Of a stretch of 64,000 nucleotides of DNA, positions 1 through 11,449 are shown piece after piece. Below the pieces are notes generated by a model. The model had not been told where the DNA came from. It worked only from the letters and a program-made list of their open reading frames with translations, and searched no databases. The stretch is taken from contig NW_024465369.1 of NCBI RefSeq assembly GCF_017591425.1, positions 24,551,501 to 24,615,500 on the forward strand, read 5' to 3'. Position 1 is the stretch's first letter. Every line of letters begins with the position of its first letter. The position numbers and the translations under genes are program-made. The DNA is from Ochotona curzoniae (lineage: Eukaryota > Chordata > Mammalia > Lagomorpha > Ochotonidae).

Positions 1-2029
1 TCTTCTTCTTCTTTTTTTTTTTGTAGTTTTTTTTTATTATAAATTTTTATTTTGACATTCTTTACATAGTTAATTAGGGTAAGAAGGTTCAAGGGCTACA
101 GGAAAGTGGATAATACTAGTATGTTTCCCATATTGTTACCTTCATGTTTAAAGGGGGGTATTAAGGGAGAAGGCCCACCCAATTTCCCACCCTCCCCAGG
201 TCCCGGATGTAGGGCATGCTCTGAGGTTCTTGCTCAAGTGGTTTTGATATTGCAACCGTTATGAATTTCTGTCCATCTTGCCACTCCAAGCACTATGAGG
301 TCTTTGAAAAATCCACTGATTGACATAGTCCATCATAGCTGAGCTGGTTGGTTGACCCGTTCTGTCTTCTCTCTTTTCTTTGTTAGGGTTCTGAGTCCAG
401 CATTTAGATTAGGAAGATCTCCAAAGAAACTTCTTGTATGTGCTAACAAGTACAGGGACTGGCACCGTCCATTGCCCCAATCAGGGGCGATGCTGGGTTG
501 GTTCTATTTTCACTCCCGACTTCCACTGGAACCAATGGGTGTTGCAGTCCAGCCTGGTTCTGCCCAGCACATACTTGGCCCTCACATAAACCAGTGGGAG
601 CTGCAGCCTAGTTGGAGCAACCCACAATAACCCCCACCAGGCCAACCCCCTACCCTGGTTTGCCAGTAAGTGTAGCAGTAATCCAGTCTGTCCCACACCC
701 CATTCCACCCAAGCCGCTATCTTAGTTTTATGTCCTCCTGTGGAAGTGGTAACCCAAGAGGGATGAGCCCACTATTTCCCTCCCAGGCCTCTCCCACTCC
801 CAGATTCCAGCTGATGCTGTGTCTAAGCCCAAACAACCCTCGCCCACTTTAATTTTGTTTGCACCAGTAGGAATAATCCGCCCAGCCTGGGTTTTCCCTG
901 ATCTAGTCCACATGAGGCGCACAGGTGTGGTAGCTCTGCCTAGTCTGGCCTGTCCCCATCCCAGCCTATGCTCTGCTATGGAAGTAGCTGTCCGTCCAGC
1001 AATGGAACCCTCTCTTACTCCCCTGCCGGCTCTGCCCACTTCCTTTCTTGTTCTCAGGCTGGTTGGATGCTGCGGTCCCTTCCGGTACAGGCAACCTCAC
1101 CTCGGCATTCCATATTGTGCACTAGTCTTTGTTGTGACCGAACCTGGGTCGACCCACACTGGTGCCTGGATTTGCCAGTGGATGACATGGACAGATTCAG
1201 CCTGGTCTTGCCCTCACGCCTGCCAATTGTGTGCCAGTGTGTAGCTTTCCATGACCTTTTCTGGGCTGTTTCCTATCATGTTTCTTGCGCTTACCTACCG
1301 GGTCTATGTCCTGCCAGAGGAGTTGGCCAGGCTCCTCTATCAGAACCTCTCCCAATGCCAGGTTTCACGCTTACCAGTGGGTCCATGAGCCAACCCTACT
1401 CAGTCCACCTCCTGTCATAGCAGGAACTGTGGCTTTTCTTGACTGGCCTTCCACCCAATCTGGTTCTTGCTGTTGGGTGTTCCAGCCCAGCCATGGTTTG
1501 TCCATACCCACGTATGCTCACACATGGCTCAGTAGGGTTTTGAGACCTTGCCTAGTCCATCCCACATCTGCCCTGGTCCTCCAGGACACCAGGTGGTGTT
1601 GGGGTCCGGCCCGGTTCGGTGCATTCAATCCCAGTCCACACTTGTGCCAAGGGAGACTACAACTGTTTCCAGATCAGAGCGGAGCCCCCCTTCCAGGCCA
1701 CGCGCCTCTTGGTGGGAACCTCAACCCAGCTGGGGTTGTCTGCTTAGCTCCCCAACCGGGTCTGTTTCCAGCCATAGATCTTTTGTCTGCCAGTGGATGA
1801 TCTGACTCAGCTTGGCACAGCTCCTCACCTGTCCCAACCTCTGCCTTAGACACTGTGGCTTCGCGTCCCTGGCTCCCGCAGACCAGTAGGTACAAGAGCC
1901 TAGCTCGGCATGACCTCTGTTCCCTCCTGGTTTCTGGTTTTACTTGTGGGCTAAGGTTTGCTCAGTCGTGCCTGATGTACTCTGTTCCATTACCAGTTGA
2001 CACATTAGCCAGCTGTTGGAGCTACTTTT
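1..2029 (-). repeat. CT-rich degenerate retroelement-like block, probable LINE-1 3' region
   Basis: The block opens with a TTC/poly-T run, as expected for the poly(A) tail of a minus-strand retroelement. It then becomes a long C- and T-rich, low-complexity stretch in which short phrases such as CCAGTGG, CAGCCTGG and TGCCCA recur at irregular spacing. Open frames across it arise from low stop-codon density and match no protein I know. A SINE interrupts it at 2030, and its sequence resumes at 2381. I infer a LINE-1 3' region or another lagomorph-specific repeat; the family is not identified. Confidence 0.45.
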
Positions 2030-2363
2030 TTTTTTTTTTTTAAGATTTATTTTTATTATTTTTTCATTGGAAAGGCAGATATACAGAGAGGAGAGACAGA
2101 GAGGAAGATCTTCCGTCCGATGGTTCACTCCCCAAGTGAGCGCAACGGGCTGATACTATGCCGATCCGAAGCCAGGAGCCTCTTCTGGGTCTCCCACGCG
2201 GGTGCAGGTTCCCAAAGCTTTGGGCCGTCCTCGGCTGCTTTCCCAGGCCACAGGCAGGGAGCTGGAAGGGAAGCGGGGCTGCCGGGATTAGAACCGGTGC
2301 CCATATGGGATCCCGGGCGTGCAAGGTGAGGACCTTTAACCACTTGCGCCACCGTGCCGGGCC
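2030..2363 (-). mobile_element. Young CSINE (lagomorph C-repeat), minus strand
   Basis: Read on the + strand it begins with poly-T and AAGATTTATTTTTATT, passes the CSINE body (GGAAAGGCAGATATACAGAG, CACTCCCCAAGTGAGCGCAA) and ends GTGCCGGGCCC. It is flanked by an identical 17-base target-site duplication, CTGTTGGAGCTACTTTT, at 2013-2029 and 2364-2380. The perfect duplication and good body match show a recent insertion. Confidence 0.93.
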
Positions 2364-2380
2364 CTGTTGGAGCTACTTTT

Positions 2381-2950
2381 GCAGGACAAGCCCCAAGCCA
2401 CAGCTTCTGCATGGTATTTGGTACTCAGCATTATTAGTGATTTCAAGTTTTGCAAAGGAAGAGTTACTGCCTGTTTCAAGTCCAAGAAGCACAATGGGTT
2501 CAACCTGGAGCTAATTAAGCAGCGACTGAAAGAACCAAATCTCCAGAGCTCCCCAGCCGGGCGGCCAGCAGGCGGAGCCTGGCACCAAATGGTGCCAGGA
2601 ACAGCTCACCACGTGCGCATGGCAGCTGTGGTCTGGGATCCAGGCATGAGATGCCCCGTCCTGAGACCCACCAGCTGCCGGGAGGCTGCTGGAGGTTTAA
2701 ATTCCCAGGCCCAAGGTCGCGCCCCTCCCAAATCCCATTCACTGCCCAATGAAGGCGGCGGGTGGGTCCTGGACCTGCCCAGTCCCGGAGACCCCCCCCC
2801 TTGGTCTACTCACCCCGAAGGAAGCAGCCCACGGAACCCAGTAGGCCCAGGGAACAGCTCACCATGTGCACATGGCGGCTGTCCAGGATCCAGGCATGAG
2901 ATGCCCTGTCCTGAGACTCACCCCAATAAATAAATAAATCTTTAAAAAAA
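2381..2950 (+). repeat. Composite repeat with a duplicated module and A-rich tail
   Basis: This continues the sequence broken by the SINE. A module of about 75 bases occurs twice, near 2597-2675 and 2850-2925; both copies contain GGAACAGCTCACCA and ATCCAGGCATGAGATGCCC. The end is a CCAATAAATAAATAAATCTTT-type tail followed by A-rich DNA, the signature of a plus-strand retrotransposed element. An uninterrupted frame runs through 2367-2933, but its product is not recognised and the repeat structure argues against a gene. Confidence 0.5.
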
Positions 2951-4523
2951 AATAGATAATTTTTAAAAATTGGAATATGACTTGGACCCAGGCCCTTTGC
3001 TAAAGGATGTTGGTCTCCAAGGGGCTTCTTAACCACTATGTTCAATACATACCCTGAAAGTTCATTTTTAAACAAGCATTTAGAAACGTGGACTAAGTTA
3101 ATAGGAAGATCTAGAGCTCAAATTTTAACGTTATAATTAAAATTGGTACTGGTGGTTATGTGAGAATATATATATATATATATATATATATAGTGTTTCT
3201 CAACTAGAAATCTTTATCAGTATTGGGTTGTAGGGAAAATAATTTTATCTTCCTATTATATGTTTCTGTGCTGTGAAAATTAAATAGAGAAAGAAATGGC
3301 TTATCATATTTACAAGTTAACCTTTTATAAGTAGGAAAGCTATGACTTATTGTTCCACAGACCATAAGAATGGTTTTCATTTCTGTGTAGCATTACACAT
3401 TTAAGTAAATTTCTATTGGTACCACTGCCAGGAAATAACTTATTTATGGTTGCTGCTGCCCATCTACAGAATTTTTTCTTATTTTACAGTTTTAAAAAAT
3501 CTCTGTAGTACCCAAAAACTTGTGAGATTTGGTTATAAAATGAAAACAATGTGTAAGCTGTGATATGAGAGAGTCCAAATTTGGGAATGTAATTCCCTAT
3601 GTGATTGAAAGAAAATGGTAGATTTTTTTTTAGTAACACTTAAAATATAAAAGATCCATGCTACTAGTTCTTTATAGTATTCTTTTTAATTGGTTGATGT
3701 TAGATGCCAGTTAGGTTCTAAAGTGAAAGAAGGATGGAAATAATTAAAATCCTAGGTATTCATTTTCAAATCTGAAGTTTACATCGAACTTTTGCTTGAT
3801 TATTAGTCTTGATTTTTTTGCTGGAAAACAGCATCTTCAGCTCTGTTAGCCCAGATTTATTGATTTGTTCACAACAAAAAATGTATCTCTTAAAAAAAAT
3901 GTCTGCAGTCAAGATAAATCCAAGAGAATAAACTACAAAACTATTAGAACTATCATAATCAAGAATTATGTAGGTGATAAAAATTATATAATTTGGGCAA
4001 AAGAAAATTCGCTGAAGAAGAACAGAAATTACATAAAATTACAGAAATTACATAAAAATGAAAAAATTTCAATCCTAAGTAGTCAGAATTTCAAATTACA
4101 AGTAAAAATTTGTTTTTAAATGAAAAAATGTTTTAGAAAAATGCACTGCCAATGGAAAGTACAATGATATACAGCAGTTTTGGAGGTCATAGTCCTATTT
4201 TATTTATTTCTTTTTTTTTTTTGGCATAAAATAAGCTAATTTTTTTTTCTTAAAGGCTTGCAGGTTTAATGGGCTCTTCTGCTGATCTTAGTAAAGCTGA
4301 AGTTGGTGACTTCTGATCTTGGCTGATTCTTTCCCATATCCAAGTGTTCATCTGAGGCTTGTTGAAGTCCCTCACATATATTTGCCTGTTAGCCCTGGTC
4401 TATTTGATAGTGACAGTACTAGACCTCCTGAGCCCTGTATGACACAGGGCTCACCTCTGAAACCAGTCACAAGACCAGTTCAGATGTAAGGACAGCAAAA
4501 ATATATCCTGCTGCTTTCTTGCC
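2951..4523. other. AT-rich PSMD14 intron, no gene seen
   Basis: AT-rich DNA with a pure (AT)n run at about 3168-3192. No exon with PSMD14 coding sequence and no recent repeat was recognised. The 84-codon frame at 3865 is lysine- and isoleucine-rich, as expected by chance in A-rich DNA. Confidence 0.6.
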
Positions 4524-4815
4524 TTTTTTTTTTTTAAATGTCTTTATTTGAAAGGGAGAAGGAAAAAACAGAGTAATATCTTCTGTCTGCTGGTTCACTC
4601 TTCAAATGGTTGTTGCATGGTCAGGCTGAAGCAGTTGGAAGCCAGGAGGCAGGAACTTCCCAGGTCTCCCACATGGGTGGCAAAGGCTCAAACACTTGGC
4701 CATCTTTCAGTGATTAGTAAGGAGCTGTATTGGAAATAGAGTGGCTGGGATACAAGCCAGTGCACATATGGGATGCTGGCTACGCAATAGCAACCCAACT
4801 TCCACTTCTTGAAGG
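4524..4815 (-). mobile_element. Old CSINE, minus strand
   Basis: Poly-T start, then diverged CSINE landmarks (TTTATTTGAAAGGGAGA, CTGGTTCACTC, GAAGCCAGGAGG, CACATATGGGATGCTGGC). No clear target-site duplication; divergence indicates an old copy. Confidence 0.8.
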
Positions 4816-5689
4816 AGAGGTTGCCAAGTTACATTACAAATGATGCATTTGGGATACAGGGCCATATTAACAATAAATAGGTTGTAGTTTTGATGTAGTT
4901 GTTAAATCCATATAATTCTTTAAACCGACTTATTCTCTGAGAGAAAATGCAAATGTGAGAATTCTTGTCTACTTCCCACAGTGACCAAGGGAAGGACCGC
5001 CCAAACTGTGTCTCCTGCATGGGTTACTTGAGTCTTTACTGATCCCGCTCAGGGACCACACTAACAGGAGATTATGCTACAAAAGTATGGGAAGATACTA
5101 TGCCACACATTGCCTATTACACATACTTAGGACCTTCACTTATACCCCTGTTTGATTTAATTGTTATTTTTAGAATGAGATGTTTTTGTTAAGGTTCTGT
5201 GTTTGATTAAAGCCGTTTAATTAATCATGAATTTAGATTTATTGTTTAAGATGTACCATTCAAAAATGATGATCTTACTGACTGCCACCAATATTATTTT
5301 GAGGTCTAGGAAGGACTGGTTTTAAGTCAACATTTCATTATTTATTGCCCATAAGGATAGAGTCAAGTCATCTTCTCTGAATCTGATTGTTTTATCACTG
5401 AAATAAAGCATTGTGTATAGTACCTGTGAAGTAGGTGATACATAATTAGGTATTGAATAACATGTTGTAACCACTTTTGTTGTCATCAGTATAATCCTCA
5501 ACACCTTCCTCTTTCTTCCACATCTAGTCAGTAAGCCATCCTAATAAATTCTTAAGTTCATGGGCTTCTTTGCATAACCTCAGCCAGTATCTTTCCTGTT
5601 AGTTGATCTTCTAACATTGCTGATCTTTTCCCTCTCCGATCTGTTTTCTATACCATACAATGGTCTTTCTCAAATACAAATTGGACATA
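4816..5689. other. Intronic spacer, nothing recognised
   Basis: Unique AT-rich sequence between an old SINE and a LINE-1 fragment. No exon or regulatory site could be supported. Confidence 0.5.
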
Positions 5690-6260
5690 CCTTCGAGGAA
5701 GCTATTAATACAGAAAGAGGAAAGATAGACTACCAAAAAGGAGAAAATATTTGCAGGTCAAAGCAGATCACCTGCAAACACATAAAAAAAAAATTCAGTG
5801 AAGATAATTTGTCATTAATTAGGAAAATGCTAGTCACACCTGCAGTGAGATACTATTTTATGCCTACTAAGGTGACTGTAATCATAATACTTGAAAGTAA
5901 CAAATGTTGCTCAGGGCATGAGGAAATTGAAGCTTGTCTACATTGCTGATGGAATTAAAAATGCTGCAGCCACCATTGAAGAGTTTGGTAGCTTCTCCAA
6001 AAGTTAATCATTGAATTGCCATATTAACTAGCAATTCCATTTCAAGATATATTTCCCAAAGAAGTAAACAATTATTTATGAACAATTTTGTACATGAATG
6101 CTCATAACAGTACTCTTGACAGTTGTCTTATTGGTAATGAAAGAATCAACAAATCATGACATGTGCATAATGGAATATTACTCAGCGATAAAAAGGAATG
6201 ATAACATGCTACAACTTGAGTGGATCTGGAACATTATGATAATTTTTTTTAAAGGCCAGA

Positions 6261-6926
6261 CATGGACCCAATGCAATGGCTTAGTGGCTGGAGTCCACAC
6301 CTTACATGCATAGGGATTCTATATGAATGCCAATTTTTATCCCAGCTGCTGTACTTCCCATCCAACTCCCCACTTGTGGCCTGGAAAAGCAGTAGAGGAT
6401 AGTTGAAATCATGGGGTCCTTCATCCAGATACGAGACCCAGAAGAAGCTCCTGGCTCCTGGCATCGGATTGGCTCATCTCTGGCTGTTACTACCACCTGG
6501 GGAGTGAAACAATGGACAAAAGATCTTTTTCTCTGTCTCCTTCTCTGTAAAATCTGCCTTCCCAGGGCCTGGCGCTGTAACTTAGTGGGCCTTGAATGCC
6601 CAGGATCCCATAAGGGTACCGGTTCTAATCCTGGCTGCTCTACTTCCCTTCTAACTCCCTACTTGTGGTCTGTGAAAGCAGTCAAGGATGGCCCAAAACC
6701 TTGGGGCCCTACAATCTGCATGGGAGACCCAGAGGAGGTTCTGACTCCTGACTTCAGATTGGCTCAGCTCCAGCAGTTGTGGCTGCTTGGGGAGTGAATG
6801 AATCAACAAACCAAAGATCTTCCTCTGTCTCTCCTCTGTATATCTGACTTTGCAATAAAAATTAATAAAATCTTTTTTTTGGGGGGGACCTTCCTTTCCA
6901 ATAAAAATAAATAAATCTTTTTTTTT
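6261..6926 (+). mobile_element. CSINE (outer copy) in plus orientation, split by a second SINE
   Basis: Its head and body run 6261-6563 (CTTGTGGCCTGGAAAAGCAG, GAGACCCAGAAGAAGCTCCT); its tail (CTTTCCAATAAAAATAAATA) resumes at about 6888-6926. It inserted into the L1M fragment with AAAGGCCAGA as target duplication. Confidence 0.85.
6564..6880 (+). mobile_element. CSINE nested in the tail of an older CSINE
   Basis: A complete plus-strand CSINE runs from AGGGCCTGGCGCTG to AATAAAATCTTTTTTTT. CCTTCC on both sides (6557-6562, 6889-6894) is the likely short target duplication. A run of seven G follows at 6881-6887. Confidence 0.85.
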
Positions 6927-7121
6927 AAAGGCCAGATATAAAAGGTCCTAGTGCTTGATGAAATTTATATAAACTATCCAGGCTAAGTAAATATAAAGGA
7001 AGAAAGCAGATCAGTGGCTACCAAGGATTTGAGCAAGAGGGGGATAGAGGTGTAAGAACTTAATGAATACTAGCACCTATTTGGAGTGCTGAAATGCTTT
7101 GAATTATGCATGTATATATAA

Positions 7122-7432
7122 TAAAGATATATTTATTTTGGAAGTCAAAGTTACAGAGACTGGGAGAACAAGAGAAAGGGAGATCTTCCATCTACTGGTT
7201 GACTCCCTAGAAGGCCACAGTGACCAGCACCAGACCAGGCCAAAGCTGGGTGCCAAACACTTTATCTGGATTTCCCAAGTGGGTGGCAGGAACCAAGGCA
7301 TTTGTGTAATCTTTTGTTGCTTTCCTAGGAGCAATTAACCAGGAGCTAGATCAGAACAGACATTGGGACTTGAACTGGCACTCTCTTATTGCATGCTGGT
7401 ATCACAAGCGGCTACTTAACTTGGTGTGCCAC
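7122..7432 (-). mobile_element. Old CSINE, minus strand
   Basis: Diverged copy with ATTTATTTTGGAAGTCAAAG at its start, GGGAGATCTTCCATCTACTG, and an end near GTGTGCCACAAC. It is the last SINE before a 26.5-kb stretch without any. Confidence 0.75.
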
Positions 7433-10400
7433 AACAAAAACTCACTTCCCTTTATTTCTGTGATTCCTCTGGCTCTCGCTCTTTGGTGTCTACCACTCCA
7501 CTGCAGTCTGAAGATACAGATTTTGCCTCTTTTAGAAAAAGATCTGTTTTTCATGGTTTATCCATGCTAACAACTTTGAGATCTCTGCTTTCTCTCAACT
7601 GAAATTTATTCCTATTTTCCTATCTCTTCAAATGGTGCTGTCATGGGCAGCTGTGTTATGTCTGCCCTTCTTGCCACTTCTTCAGAATGGTCCCTCTGCC
7701 AGTTCGATTGTCAGTGGCATACACATTTTCCTAGGTATCGTGTTGGCTGGAAACTTTGGATTCATCCCTTCTCCCACACTGAGTAAGCATCACATGTTAT
7801 GTTCTTCAACAGTGAATTCTACCTATACTGTTTCTGTTTTCCTTGGCAATCCACAATAGTCTAGGTACATTTGTGTCACTTTATTTGTGCATGTTATTTT
7901 TTTTTTCCTTGAGATTTACAAGCAAATAAAGCCGAGGTGTAAATCTTTGAGAATAAGAAGAATTTGAAAAATTATTTTTATGATAGAAGTATTGCTGGAA
8001 TAATCTTGGTATCTAAAAGAAATAGTACCTAATTTTATTGAGATGTTGTAAATATTCTGTTAATAGATATTTGTAATACATTTCTGTTAATGCTTATGAT
8101 TTTGTTTTAGTGATATTAGAGAAGTCACTTCAGATTCTCTATAGTCAAGTGTCTTATTCCTGTTCATATTGTTTTCTAGTTGTGTTATGTTTACTAATGT
8201 CATTGTCTCAAGTATGTTTTATAAAAATCATTATTTAAGTGAATCCTCTATCCACATAGCCTATGACTTTTTCAGTTACATTTAATTAATATAAAAAATA
8301 AATCTAAAAATCAAATGCGTTGTTTTGAAATCCACTAGTTTTATAGAAACTTATAAGTGAAGCTTTAGCATGTACCATTTTAGCAGTTTGTGCTTTATTT
8401 CATATTTTTAAAAATGCTGTGTTGATGGTGTTAGAAAGCATATGCTTAAATGGGATCGTGGCATGATGTAGACTGAACAAAGTTCACATGTCAGTGTGAA
8501 AAAAGAAACAAGTAAAATAGAAGATATATCATAAGCAAAGGTTAAAGAATAAAAGAAAACAGTATTGGGTAGTTCTGAATGTGTTCAGGAATTTCAGGAA
8601 AGCAGGGACCATTGGAATTGACCTAATCAAGAACATTTAAAAAGTGTTACTAAAGTGCCAAGATTCTAATCCATGTTTGTTAAAGGATAAATGAAATACT
8701 GGACTTGGAGTTAGAGATTTTCCATTTGAGATACTTGGCGACTAATGAAAATAAAAAAGACAGAGCGAGTGAGGTTCATGGATTTACTGAAAGCTTCTTT
8801 AAACAAGGGGTATGTCTGAGGGGATTATGATCATATTATAGACCAAATTCCAAGAATTTCTTAGAACTGTGCAGACCGTGCATGATGGGATAGCCATCTG
8901 GGGGACTTTGTTGATAAACTGTTAAAAACGTTTCTAGTGTGAATAGCCACAAACATTTTCAGTGCTTTTTTTGTTGGTTGAGTAAACCGAAGAGCACAAA
9001 AGCAAAAGCAAAATTTGAAGCCAAATCACAGAAGTTGCCATAAACACAGAAGTTCCCTAGTGAGGACACTGCCTGTGCCTGAATTTCATTTGTTTCTGCT
9101 ACTACCATTTCTTATTTTTTTTGGTGACTAGCCAGGTTAGAACTGTGAATGAAGACAAACTGGTCTTGTGCAGATGGTAGAGCAGATATAGGTAACTAAG
9201 GTAAATGCAGAAAATGTTTAGGGTTCTGGTCTATCCTAGGATGGAAGAGATGTGCTTACTCTGTTGTCGTGGGGGTTTGCAACCTTAGTATATGCCTAAA
9301 TCTACAGCTGCTCCTCATTTCCCAGATGGTATCTATGGCTGGGAGTACTTTTTACCATCTGCACTTCTCAAAGAGTTTGTGAACTCTCTCTTTTTTAATT
9401 ATTGGGAATGGAAAAACTAATTGGTAAAGTGGTTAAATGATATAAAAGATTTCTTAAATTTTGAACTAGAGCTTTCTACATCCTATTTATTTAGCCTTTC
9501 AAATAAGATTAGTGCTTTAAATGCTTCTTGACCTTCATCTTTAGATCTGTCATCTTTGATATTTGCAGTAATCCAAAATAACTCCGTAATAACAATTTTG
9601 AATATGAATTGGTATTTTGAGCCAAATTCCAAACTCTTGCCTCCTTCCAATACTCTAGTAAGTAGTGTTGTTGGCAAGTGCATAGAACAATTAGTATCGT
9701 TCTATTAATACTGTTAATAGGGAGTAAAAACTTATGTGAATTGTTTCATTCATTTAATATGCTGTTAAGTTGATATAGTTATCAGTTTGTAACAGTAGTT
9801 CAGAAAGACGGGCTCTTAGTGTGTTGTCTTGTTTCCATTTATGTAAAACATCTAATAGAAAGAGAAACAATTTCCCAGTTAGAAAATACTTTTATAACTA
9901 ACCAAGAATAGAAGAGTGACATCTGACTCTGAAAATGAACATATTCTCTGTCTAGGGAATTCTAGATTTGGAGAATTACTGATTTGTGTTTTTCCTTCTT
10001 CTAGGTTTATTTGTCACAAATTATTTTCTAATGATGTGTTACAAATCAATATTTTCTAATAATCAGTAGATACAATACTTACCATTTTTTCACTTTAGGC
10101 AGGTTTTACTGGAGAAAATTCTCCAGATAGTTTGTCCATTTATAAAATTAGACACTTGCCATCTTTGCTCATTTTCAAGTTCTCTGTTTACAAAACTATT
10201 AAGAAGGTGTGAAATGCAGCCAAACTTCCCAGTTTATGGGAAATGTCTGATGATTGCATTTCCTACATGTTCATTGTTCACACATGGAGAAATTTGGCAG
10301 CTGTGAAATTATTAAGTTTTGAGTATCCAAATCAAACCCTCCCTGGGATTTTGATTTCTTGCCTTTTATCTCCTCCCCACCCCCTTGTTTTAACTACCTC

Positions 10401-11386
10401 TGTGGTAAATTCTGTGGTGACATTTCCTGAGACTGATGATCTTTACGTTACTGTTTTTCCTTTATTAAATGTTATGAGTGAATCATAGATTAGACATTCA
10501 TCAAATAGAGCCCTGGCTTCAGGTCATAAACAAATTGCTAAAGAAAGGATCCTAAAACGTAATTCTCAATAAAGAGATTTTGTGTCAGTGCCAGTTTTGG
10601 AGAAAAGGTTAGTGGTTGTAGGTAGTCTAAATGTTGAAATTATTTCAGAATTACTACACCAGAAAGTTTAGGATCATGTACCTGAAGAATTTGAAGCTAA
10701 TTTTTAAAGTAGTAGAAGTGATTTGTACGCATTGTTTTATTTGATATAACCTTGGTTTAATTTGGTTTTTAATTATTTTGACATTGAACATTTAAAATTA
10801 CTCTTGTTTCCTCTTGGCTTTTAAAGATGTGCCATTTAAAGTAGTGAGATTTTTCCCCCTGGCTACATGCATTACTTTTAGAGATTTAGAGAAACAAGAT
10901 CAACTTGTAATTAGCTTAGTGGATCCATAAGTTAGCAGCTCTTCATCCTTGGAATTGCTGATAGTTAAATGAGTACTGAATAACACTGGTGGTATTGGCA
11001 GAGGGAAAAAATTGGACACAAAGAAATGAGAAATTGGGGTAGTTCAAGTCAGAATAAACTAGTTAATACTACAGTACAATTAGCGTGTTACTCTGGGGTG
11101 CTTTTATCACATCTGTTCTCAGTTGGTTAACACTATCATCCATTGATCTGGTTCAATATTTTCAACATTTTTTACATACCTCTGTTCTCTCAGAATGATG
11201 TCATCAGCTTTTATAACTGTGAATGTTATTCTGAAGATAGGTAAAACTACTTGTTTGATCAGTTCTGTGAATATAAAAGGTTCTCTGAATGAAAATTATG
11301 ATCACCATTTTTTTTAATGTTTATTCTGCAGTGCAGAAAGTAAATTCAGAATTTGAAACTTTGTCCTTTGTGTGTTTCATTCACAG
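7433..11386. other. PSMD14 intron, unique sequence
   Basis: Nearly 4 kb of AT-rich unique DNA directly upstream of the penultimate PSMD14 exon. I looked for the preceding exon, which should end at the sequence just before residue 258, and did not find it; it is probably outside the window. No SINE lies here. Confidence 0.6.
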
Positions 11387-11449
11387 GCTGTAGAAGAAGA
11401 AGATAAGATGACACCTGAACAGCTGGCAATAAAGAATGTTGGCAAGCAG
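11387..11449 (+). CDS. PSMD14: PSMD14 penultimate coding exon (residues 258-278)
   Basis: PSMD14 (RPN11/POH1) is the zinc metalloprotease of the 26S proteasome lid that removes ubiquitin chains from substrates before degradation. This 63-base exon encodes 21 residues starting [20 protein letters not shown], which I recognise as the conserved C-terminal part of the protein. It follows a polypyrimidine tract and CACAG acceptor, and ends CAG|GTGAGG, a strong donor; it is phase 0 at both ends. The catalytic JAMM motif is encoded upstream, outside the window. Residue numbers assume the 310-residue length of the human protein. Confidence 0.95.

Larger units (their letters stand above)
5690..7115 (+). 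mobile_element. Ancient LINE-1 (L1M-type) 3' fragment, split by SINEs
   Basis: Around 6160-6235 the + strand encodes MEYYSAIKRN, the diagnostic C-terminal motif of LINE-1 ORF2, and about 5830-5950 matches the preceding ORF2 region with frameshifts. The L1 is interrupted at 6261-6926 by two nested SINEs and resumes at 6927 with the typical L1M 3' phrase (GATCAGTGGCTACCAAGG). The interrupted ends share AAAGGCCAGA (6251-6260 and 6927-6936). The copy is non-coding now. Confidence 0.8.

Noticed and set aside
352..1805. Several overlapping open frames in the CT-rich left block
   Set aside because: Low stop density in CT-rich repeats explains them; no domain, no splice sites, and frames overlap on both strands.
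3865..4119. 84-codon lysine/isoleucine-rich frame
   Set aside because: Expected by chance in A-rich DNA; no start context or homology.
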